From Stomatobaculum longum (GTDB taxonomy: Bacteria > Bacillota > Clostridia > Lachnospirales > Lachnospiraceae): 30,223 bases of DNA. Shown piece after piece: positions 25,024 through 30,223 of this stretch. Every line of letters begins with the position of its first letter. Position 1 is the stretch's first letter. A program made the position numbers and the translations under genes. The DNA lies in the NCBI GenBank assembly GCA_905370385.1, contig CAJPKN010000009.1:1-30223 (forward strand). Direction: 5' to 3'. The notes below the pieces were generated by a model, which was given only the letters and a program-made list of their open reading frames with translations, made no database searches and was not told the DNA's origin.

Positions 25024-25383
25024 ATGAGAAGAGAAACGCCTGAAAAGAAGCGGCGGGATGAAAAACAGCTCATTTCAGAGATGATTGCGTATTACTGCCA
25101 AAAGAAGCACGGCAGCGCGGCGGGGCTGCTCTGTGAGGATTGCCTGAAACTGGAGGGCTATGCGCACACGCGCATTGTGCGCTGCCCTTTCACGGAGAGC
25201 AAGACCTTTTGCAGCCACTGCGAAGTGCACTGCTACGCGCCCGAGATGCGGGAGAGGATACGCGAAGTCATGCGCTACAGCGGTCCGCACATGCTCATAC
25301 GTCACCCGCTCCTCGTGGTGCGGCACGCACTCACGGGCATGCAAAATAAAAAGGCAGGCAAGAAGGGGGAAAGAGATGATTAA
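25024..25383 (+). CDS. YgbA-family (nitrous oxide-stimulated promoter) protein
   Basis: A 119-residue basic cysteine-rich protein. LISEMIAYYCQKKHGSAAGL, a CEDC pair, CPFTESKTFCSHCEVHCY and MRYSGPHMLIRHP match the YgbA family, named for nitrous oxide-stimulated promoters; in Salmonella ygbA is NsrR-controlled and linked to growth under nitric oxide. The clustered cysteines suggest metal binding, but the biochemical role is not known. ATG with GAGAGGAGC upstream. The next gene starts inside this one with an 8-base overlap, so its translation is coupled to that of an ABC exporter. Confidence 0.85.
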   Translation: MRRETPEKKRRDEKQLISEMIAYYCQKKHGSAAGLLCEDCLKLEGYAHTRIVRCPFTESKTFCSHCEVHCYAPEMRERIREVMRYSGPHMLIRHPLLVVRHALTGMQNKKAGKKGERDD

Positions 25384-27121
25384 AATGCGGCTCATACGGC
25401 TCCTAAAGGGGGCCGGTCAGTACGTTGTTTACCAGATACTCTGGCAGTGGCTGTCGCTCCTGGTACAGATTGTGATTGTTTGGAACATCGCGGGGCTCAT
25501 CGAGGACGTTCGGAACCAAGGAATCGGTACGGAGCGCATTCTCGTTGCGCTCGGAATTATCATACCGGGGCTTTTACTTCGTTTTGTCTGTGACCGCCTC
25601 TATACCGCGGCAAGCTTCCGCGCGAGCGCGGACGTGAAGCGCATTCTCCGCGGCCGCATTTATCAAAAGATACTGCGGCTCGGCCCTTCTTACCGGGAAC
25701 AAATCGGCAGCGCCGAACTGGTGCAGATGTCGGGCGAAGGCGTGGAGCAGCTCGAGACCTATTTCGGCCGGTATTTAAGTCAGTTCTTTTACGCCCTGCT
25801 TGCGCCGCTCACCCTGTTCTTTGTGCTGTCCCCGATCGATCTTAGAACAGCGACCCTGCTGCTCCTCGCGGTTCCGCTGATTCCGGTGGTCATCATGCTC
25901 GTCATGCTGGTCGCAAAGCGCCTTCTGAGCCGCTATTTTGACATCTACTACGGGCTCGGGGACAGCTTTCTCGAAAAGCTGCAGGGCATGACCACTCTGA
26001 AGATTTATCAGGCGGATCGGGCGGCGGCCGAAGATATGGACCGGGAGTCCGAGCGCTTCCGGAAGATTACGATGAAGGTGCTTACCATGCAGTTAAACAG
26101 CACCTCGGTCATGGACATCATCGCCTACGGCGGTGCGGCGGTCGGCATTGTGTCGGCCTTGACCCGCTTTGCGAGCGGCGAACTCTCCCTGGCGGGCGTG
26201 CTCATGTTCATTCTACTCGCGGCAGAGTTTTTTCTGCCGATGCGCATCCTAGGCAGCTTCTTCCATATCGGCATGAACGGCATGAAGGCGAGCGACCGCA
26301 TTTTTGCTTTTCTGGATCTCCCGGAACCCGAGCCGGGACAGGCAGAACTCGGCGCGGGACATATCGACATCCGCATGGAAGAGCTCAGCTTTTCCTATGA
26401 GGAGAGCCGCCCAATCTTAAAGGGCATCACGCTCGAGCTACCCGCGCAGTCCTTTGTGTCCCTGGTCGGTGTTTCCGGCTCCGGGAAATCCACGATTGCC
26501 GGCATACTCATGGGGCGGAACAGAGGTTACGGCGGCTCGCTGCGCTTGAACGGCGAAGAGCTGAGCCGCATTTCGACCGAGAGTCTTATGGATCACCTGA
26601 CCATGGTAGGGCATGACAGCCGGTTCTTCCGCGCGAGCGTGCGGGAAAACCTCCTGCTCGCAAAGCCGGAGGCGACCGAACCTGAGATGAAAGAGGCGCT
26701 CCGAAAGGTGAATCTCCTCTCCTTTATCGAGGCGCAGGGCGGCCTCGAGATGCAGCTTACATCGAACGGCAGTAACCTCTCGGGCGGACAAAAGCAGCGC
26801 CTTGCGCTCGCGAGAGCCCTGCTTCACGACACGCCTGTCTACATCTTTGACGAGGCCACCTCGAACATCGATGCCGAGAGCGAGGAGATGATCATGGCGG
26901 TCATACACGAGCTCACAAAGAGCAGAACCGTGCTGCTCATCTCGCACCGACTTGCGAATGTGGTAGACAGCGACAAAATCTATATGCTAAAGGACGGCAA
27001 AATCGCGGAGGCGGGCAGCCACGCGGAATTGATGCGGCAAGCGGGTGCGTATCGGCGCCTTTTTGAGGAACAGAGTCAGCTTGAGCGCTTTGCGGAAGGG
27101 AGGCGTGACAGTCATGCATAA
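25376..27121 (+). CDS. ABC exporter half-transporter, CydD-like
   Basis: Transmembrane domain with six hydrophobic helices (residues about 15-300) fused to a nucleotide-binding domain. Walker A is VGVSGSGKST (about 364-373), signature LSGGQKQRLALARAL, and Walker B VYIFDEATSNID. SISHRLANVV-type H-loop appears as LISHRLANVVDS. 581 residues from ATG 25376, which overlaps the YgbA-like stop; the much longer frame back to 25160 is shadow. It overlaps the next ABC half by 8 bases, as expected for a heterodimer. The general layout resembles CydDC, which exports cysteine or glutathione and aids heme protein assembly and nitric oxide tolerance; other exporters of the same fold remain possible, and no cydAB is present here. 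Confidence 0.9.
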   Translation: MIKMRLIRLLKGAGQYVVYQILWQWLSLLVQIVIVWNIAGLIEDVRNQGIGTERILVALGIIIPGLLLRFVCDRLYTAASFRASADVKRILRGRIYQKILRLGPSYREQIGSAELVQMSGEGVEQLETYFGRYLSQFFYALLAPLTLFFVLSPIDLRTATLLLLAVPLIPVVIMLVMLVAKRLLSRYFDIYYGLGDSFLEKLQGMTTLKIYQADRAAAEDMDRESERFRKITMKVLTMQLNSTSVMDIIAYGGAAVGIVSALTRFASGELSLAGVLMFILLAAEFFLPMRILGSFFHIGMNGMKASDRIFAFLDLPEPEPGQAELGAGHIDIRMEELSFSYEESRPILKGITLELPAQSFVSLVGVSGSGKSTIAGILMGRNRGYGGSLRLNGEELSRISTESLMDHLTMVGHDSRFFRASVRENLLLAKPEATEPEMKEALRKVNLLSFIEAQGGLEMQLTSNGSNLSGGQKQRLALARALLHDTPVYIFDEATSNIDAESEEMIMAVIHELTKSRTVLLISHRLANVVDSDKIYMLKDGKIAEAGSHAELMRQAGAYRRLFEEQSQLERFAEGRRDSHA

Positions 27122-28811
27122 ACGAAGATCGGATCTTGCGATCATGGGCAGCCTGATTGGGCTCGTGAAGCCTCTCACTCTCATTATGTTAACCGGAATT
27201 CTGCTCGGCGTGCTCGGCTTTCTCTGCGCCATTTTCATCACGATACTCGGCGGCTACGGTGTAATCAAGGGGCTCGCAGCGGTCGCGGGCAGCGAAGTTC
27301 CGGGGCAGTTCACGGCGTTGTTCGGCGGCTCTTCTAAGCAGCTCTTTACCGCAATCTTGGTGTTTGCGATTTTGCGCGGCATCCTGCACTACGGCGAGCA
27401 GTACTGTAACCACTACATTGCCTTCCGCATTTTGGCCATCATCCGCCATAAGGTCTTTGCGGTTCTTAGAAAACTCTGCCCGGCAAAGCTTGAGGGCAGG
27501 GATAAGGGCAATCTCATTGCCGTCATCACGAGCGATATCGAACTGCTGGAAGTGTTCTTTGCCCACACCATATCCCCGATTGCGATTGCCTTTTTGACCT
27601 CGCTCATCATGGCGGGCTTTATCGGGGCGCAGCACAGACTTGCGGGCTTCCTTGCTGTCCTCGCGTATGTGACGGTCGGCATAGGCCTTCCGATTCGGAA
27701 TGGCAGGCGGAGCGCCGAGGCGGGCATGGCCTTACGAAGCGAGATGGGAGAACTCAATCACTTTGTCTTGGAGAGCCTCTACGGCGTGGACGAGCTCCTG
27801 CAGTTCAATCGGGGAGAAGCGAAGCTCGCGGAAATGGAGCAAAGATCAGAACGGCTTGCGGGCTTTCAGAAAAAGCTGAGCGGCTTTGAGGGTTCGCAGC
27901 GCGCACTCACCAATCTGGTCATTCAGCTCTATTCCTTCGGTATGCTCTTTTTGATGCTCTTCCTCTATCGGCGGGGAGAGGCCACGTTCTCGGGCATGCT
28001 GCTTGCGACCCTCGCGATGATGGGCTCCTTCGGACCCGTGGTTGCGCTCTCCTCGCTCTCGAATAACTTAAATCAGACGCTGGCCTGCGGAGAGCGCGTG
28101 CTCTCGCTGCTCGAAGAGACGCCGGAGGTGGCAGAGCGAAGCGACGGGGAGACGCCGCGCTTCGAGGGCGCAGAGCTTGACTGCGTTAGCTTTGCCTACC
28201 GTGAGGAGAAGATTTTGAACGAGTTCTCTCTGCAAATCGAAAGAGGGAAGGTGCTCGGCATTCACGGCGCGAGCGGCTCCGGAAAATCGACCCTTTTAAA
28301 GCTCCTGATGCGCTTCTGGGATGTGCAGAAGGGGGCGGTGCGAATCTCGGGGGAGGATGTGCGGGACATACAAACCGCAGCGCTCCGAGAAATGACAAGC
28401 TATGTGACCCAGGACACCGTGCTCTTCCACGATACGATTGCAAAGAACATAGCGGTCGCAAAGCTCGATGCGACACAGGCGGAGATTGAGGCCGCGGCGG
28501 CAAAGGCAAGCATCCATGACTTCATCATGAGCCTCCCGAAGGGCTACGAGACCGAACTCGGCGAGCTCGGCGACAGGCTCTCGGGCGGTGAGAAGCAGAG
28601 GATAGGCCTCGCAAGAGCCTTTCTCCACGAGGCCGATTTTATCCTATTGGATGAGCCGACCAGCAATCTGGACGTGCTGAACGAGGGCATTATCTTAAAA
28701 TCCCTTTCGGAAGAAAAAGAAGGAAAAACCATAGTGCTGGTCTCGCACCGGCAGTCCACCATGTCTGTTGCGGATTGCCGCTATCACATGGACAACGGAA
28801 GGGTTTCGTAA
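27114..28811 (+). CDS. ABC exporter half-transporter, CydC-like
   Basis: Second half of the heterodimeric exporter, 565 residues. Six hydrophobic helices precede the ATPase domain with Walker A IHGASGSGKST (about 383-393), signature LSGGEKQRIGLARAF and Walker B FILLDEPTSNLD followed by VSHRQSTMSVAD. Both ATPase sites keep their Walker B glutamate, so neither is obviously degenerate. Starts at ATG 27114, whose ATGCATAA overlaps the upstream stop; an in-frame GTG at 27105 is an alternative closer to the GGGAGG site. Terminator follows at once. Substrate is not readable from sequence. Confidence 0.9.
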   Translation: MHKRRSDLAIMGSLIGLVKPLTLIMLTGILLGVLGFLCAIFITILGGYGVIKGLAAVAGSEVPGQFTALFGGSSKQLFTAILVFAILRGILHYGEQYCNHYIAFRILAIIRHKVFAVLRKLCPAKLEGRDKGNLIAVITSDIELLEVFFAHTISPIAIAFLTSLIMAGFIGAQHRLAGFLAVLAYVTVGIGLPIRNGRRSAEAGMALRSEMGELNHFVLESLYGVDELLQFNRGEAKLAEMEQRSERLAGFQKKLSGFEGSQRALTNLVIQLYSFGMLFLMLFLYRRGEATFSGMLLATLAMMGSFGPVVALSSLSNNLNQTLACGERVLSLLEETPEVAERSDGETPRFEGAELDCVSFAYREEKILNEFSLQIERGKVLGIHGASGSGKSTLLKLLMRFWDVQKGAVRISGEDVRDIQTAALREMTSYVTQDTVLFHDTIAKNIAVAKLDATQAEIEAAAAKASIHDFIMSLPKGYETELGELGDRLSGGEKQRIGLARAFLHEADFILLDEPTSNLDVLNEGIILKSLSEEKEGKTIVLVSHRQSTMSVADCRYHMDNGRVS

Positions 28812-28825
28812 GCGCGGAAGGGAAA

Positions 28826-28855
28826 AGCGACAGGGAAGGAGCCTGTCGCTTTTTA
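28826..28855 (+). terminator. Intrinsic terminator of the ABC operon
   Basis: A 9-bp stem (AGCGACAGG 28826-28834 with CCTGTCGCT 28842-28850) and a five-T run. It separates the ABC operon from the LexA-controlled module. Confidence 0.93.
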
Positions 28856-28901
28856 TTATCACTGTCTTGGCCTTGGTCATGTGATAAGCAGACAGAGCCG
28901 A

Positions 28902-28971
28902 GAACAAATGTTCGAAAAAGGACTTGCCATTTGCGTGGGTTTATGCGATACTCTCAAAAGAACAAGTGTTC
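28902..28971 (+). promoter_or_regulatory. LexA/DinR-controlled promoter with two boxes
   Basis: Two exact matches to the Gram-positive DinR/LexA consensus GAACRNRYGTTC lie at 28902-28913 (GAACAAATGTTC) and 28960-28971 (GAACAAGTGTTC). Between them is a promoter: TTGCCA (28924-28929), 17-bp spacer, GATACT (28947-28952). The left box ends 10 bases before the -35, and the right box covers the predicted transcription start. The centres are 58 bp apart. This arrangement predicts tight repression lifted by DNA damage. Confidence 0.9.
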
Positions 28972-28994
28972 TGCGCGCGGAAGGGGGAGGTTTT

Positions 28995-29228
28995 ATGGAA
29001 GAGTCAAAACAACTCTGGCAGGAGGTGAAGCTTCATTGCCCAAATTGCGGGCGTTACCTGCACGGAAATCTTCGGGCGGATGGCAGTGCGAGACTAAAGT
29101 GTCAGTCCTGCGGTCTTATCATTGTTCGAACGGTAAAGAGTCGGAGACGTTGTGAGTTGCAGCTTTTGGCGGTGGAAAACAAAATAGAAAAAGGAAGAGG
29201 CATGACGACGATGCGGCATGAAAACTAA
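28995..29228 (+). CDS. Small zinc-ribbon protein, SOS-controlled
   Basis: A 77-residue protein beginning at ATG with GGGGGAGG upstream. Residues about 14-40 form a compact zinc ribbon (HCPNCG then KCQSCG), followed by a basic VKSRRR segment and a helical tail. The ribbon recalls Com-type zinc fingers of phage and mobile elements, which act on transcription or translation, but similarity is only by pattern and I do not assign a function. It is the first gene of the LexA-controlled unit; a terminator-like hairpin follows about 50 bases after the stop, before the sigma-factor gene. Confidence 0.75.
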   Translation: MEESKQLWQEVKLHCPNCGRYLHGNLRADGSARLKCQSCGLIIVRTVKSRRRCELQLLAVENKIEKGRGMTTMRHEN

Positions 29229-29281
29229 GCCCGCATCAGGTCCGTGCAAGAGAACGGTGTGTTGTACCAGTATTGAGAGGC

Positions 29282-29318
29282 AGCCGGTAGAGTGAATACT
29301 CTGCCGGCTCTTTTGTTG
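29282..29318 (+). terminator. Terminator or attenuator between zinc-ribbon and sigma genes
   Basis: A 12-bp stem with one G-U pair (29282-29293 with 29298-29309) and GAAT loop is followed by CTTTTGTT. Only 18 bases separate it from the sigma-gene start, leaving no room for a promoter between, so sigma transcription probably depends on read-through. Confidence 0.8.
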
Positions 29319-29336
29319 TCGAAAGGAGAGATTTTG

Positions 29337-29858
29337 TTGCTGATTGAGATGATAAGAATGCTTCGGACGGGTAATAGCAAGGTAATGGAAGAAATTTATA
29401 AGAAGATGTATCCGCTGTTGGCTGCGGAAGCAAGCAAAACCCATTTCATGGAATATGACGATGCGATGCAAGAATATTGTTTCGCACTGTTTCTTGCTTT
29501 GCGACAGGTGCGTGAGCTTGCAACGGAAGCACAGGCATTGGCTTACTGCAAGACAGTTGTGCGTCATCATTTTTTTAAACTCTATCGCAGCTATGTGAGA
29601 AAAGGGAAAGCGGAATACGCGGAGGAAGAACTTCCGGAGAGGATATGTCATGACGGTGAGATAGAACGAATTTTATTGGAGACGGCCTTGCGAAGAGAAT
29701 TACAGGGATTCACGGAAAAGAAGCGGAATATTCTGGCGGAACTATATCTTTCCGGAGAGACGGAGACAGCGGTTGCACAGAAATACGCAGTCAGTAGGCA
29801 GTATGTGAACCGCTTAAAGCGCGAGTTTCGTGTACAGGCCGAGCAGTATCTGTGCTAA
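29337..29858 (+). CDS. UviA-like alternative sigma factor
   Basis: A 173-residue sigma-70-family protein without regions 1 or 3. Region 2 is visible around YDDAMQEYCFALFLALRQV, and region 4 as a helix-turn-helix in AQKYAVSRQYVNRLKREF. Size and layout fit the TcdR/BotR/TetR/UviA group that activates toxin and bacteriocin genes in clostridia. The preferred start is TTG at 29337, with GGAG 8 nt upstream; TTG 29334 is an alternative, and the in-frame GTG at 29292 lies within the terminator stem. Codon and base use are more AT-rich than in the housekeeping genes upstream. A UviB-like holin gene follows at once. Target promoters are unknown; the gene at 30198 and its continuation are obvious candidates. 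Confidence 0.8.
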   Translation: MLIEMIRMLRTGNSKVMEEIYKKMYPLLAAEASKTHFMEYDDAMQEYCFALFLALRQVRELATEAQALAYCKTVVRHHFFKLYRSYVRKGKAEYAEEELPERICHDGEIERILLETALRRELQGFTEKKRNILAELYLSGETETAVAQKYAVSRQYVNRLKREFRVQAEQYLC

Positions 29859-29899
29859 TTCGGGAAGAAGGAAATCAGATAAATCAGGAGGAAAATGCG

Positions 29900-30115
29900 T
29901 TGGAAGAAATACTGTATGGATTATTGCGGGAACAAGGGATTTGGGCAGTCTTGTTTGTTGCGCTGCTTTGCTATGTGCTCAGAAAAAATGAGGAACAGGA
30001 CAAACAGGAGGCTGCGCGGGAGGCTGCATGCCAAGAGCTGTTAAAACAATTTGCGGAGGAACTGCATGCACTGCGAGAAGAAAAGGAGAAGAAGAACACA
30101 GCGAATAGAAAATAA
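29900..30115 (+). CDS. UviB/BhlA-family holin-like membrane peptide
   Basis: A 71-residue peptide with one hydrophobic helix (GIWAVLFVALLCYVLRK, about residues 13-29) followed by a charged coiled-coil-like tail rich in Glu, Lys and Gln. The order short acidic head, helix, basic-acidic tail and the VLFVALL(x)YVLRKNEE pattern are typical of BhlA/UviB proteins, holin-like factors encoded by phages and bacteriocin loci. The start is TTG at 29900, chosen for a perfect AGGAGG 8 nt upstream; the frame is open from GTG 29852, but that overlaps the sigma gene without a site. Likely role: membrane permeabilisation for release of a bacteriocin or lysin. Confidence 0.85.
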   Translation: MEEILYGLLREQGIWAVLFVALLCYVLRKNEEQDKQEAAREAACQELLKQFAEELHALREEKEKKNTANRK

Positions 30116-30158
30116 GAAACGGAGTTGCTTTTTTCGCTTGTCCGGGTTTCTTCTCTTA

Positions 30159-30174
30159 TGAATTTGCAAATTCA
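30159..30174. promoter_or_regulatory. Perfect 16-bp palindrome upstream of the last gene
   Basis: TGAATTTGCAAATTCA is a perfect palindrome, located between the UviB-like gene and the ribosome binding site of the partial gene at 30198. It could bind a dimeric regulator or form a hairpin in the mRNA. A partial AAGAAAC/GTTTCTT pairing lies upstream (about 30114-30153). Confidence 0.5.
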
Positions 30175-30197
30175 GAAAGATGAAGGAGGACAAGAGA

Positions 30198-30223
30198 ATG
30201 TTATTGAAGGCAGGAAGCAGTGG
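30198..30223 (+). CDS. Start of a gene cut by the window edge, possible peptidoglycan-binding protein
   Basis: Only 26 bases are visible: an ATG with AAGGAGGACAAGAG upstream and the codons for MLLKAGSS, then GG. The segment LLKAGSSG resembles the first strand-turn of type 1 peptidoglycan-binding domains (LKxGSSGxxVxxLQ), which would suit an endolysin or lytic bacteriocin after a holin-like gene. Eight residues cannot prove this; the gene could encode a short peptide. Confidence 0.5.

Noticed and set aside
25160..25375. In-frame N-terminal extension of the first ABC protein
   Set aside because: It overlaps the YgbA-like gene in another frame, reads Arg/Cys-rich without sense, and the ATG at 25376 has a good ribosome binding site.
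29292..29336. Upstream GTG start for the sigma factor
   Set aside because: It lies inside the terminator stem and has no ribosome binding site; TTG at 29337 is better placed.

Overview
The window looks like a chromosomal segment of a high-GC (roughly high-50s percent by eye) anaerobic Firmicute, most likely a Lachnospiraceae-type Clostridium relative. Indicators are Firmicute-style replication genes (DnaD-domain protein plus DnaC/DnaI-type loader), the archaeal/eukaryote-like type of prolyl-tRNA synthetase common in clostridia, strong AGGAGG ribosome binding sites, a Firmicute L10 leader, RecD2, a DinR-type LexA box and a UviB/BhlA-type small membrane protein. The genus is inference only. I saw no tRNA, rRNA, CRISPR array or insertion sequence.

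Layout. Positions 1-6283: 3' part of murC, a terminator, a DnaA-box cluster, dnaD-like and helicase-loader genes, prs and proS. 6309-9319: CCA-adding enzyme and an uncharacterised lipoprotein, closed by a bidirectional terminator. 9320-9698 is non-coding: a highly structured stretch that reads best as a minus-strand RNA, then the mreB promoter and a leader with a terminator-like hairpin. 9699-13685: mreB, recD2, comFC. 13716-17130: the conserved rpmG-secE-nusG-rplK-rplA-(L10 leader)-rplJ-rplL cluster. 17131-17409 is a second structured non-coding stretch. 17410-20752: phosphohexomutase followed by a thiol-redox operon (glutaredoxin-like, CcdA, TlpA-like). 20827-21465 (minus): a RelA/SpoT-type HD hydrolase. 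21663-23889: nitroreductase-like protein and a two-part ThrE-type amino acid exporter. 24004-24765 (minus) and 25024-28811 (plus): an FNT-family (NirC-like) channel divergent from a YgbA-family gene and a CydDC-like heterodimeric ABC exporter.

The most distinctive part is the right end (28902-30223). It is visibly more AT-rich. Two exact DinR/LexA boxes flank a promoter that reads a small zinc-ribbon protein. An intrinsic terminator/attenuator follows, then a UviA-like sigma factor and a UviB/BhlA holin-like protein, both apparently with TTG starts. A 16-bp palindrome precedes one more gene cut by the window edge, whose first residues resemble a peptidoglycan-binding domain. I interpret this as an SOS-induced sigma-holin cassette driving release of a bacteriocin or lysin, related in logic to the Clostridium perfringens uviAB system.

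Other regulatory finds are a DnaA-box cluster in front of the dnaD/loader operon, a possible attenuator in the mreB leader, an inverted repeat embracing the rpmG -35 box, and an inverted repeat inside the ygbA/ABC promoter.
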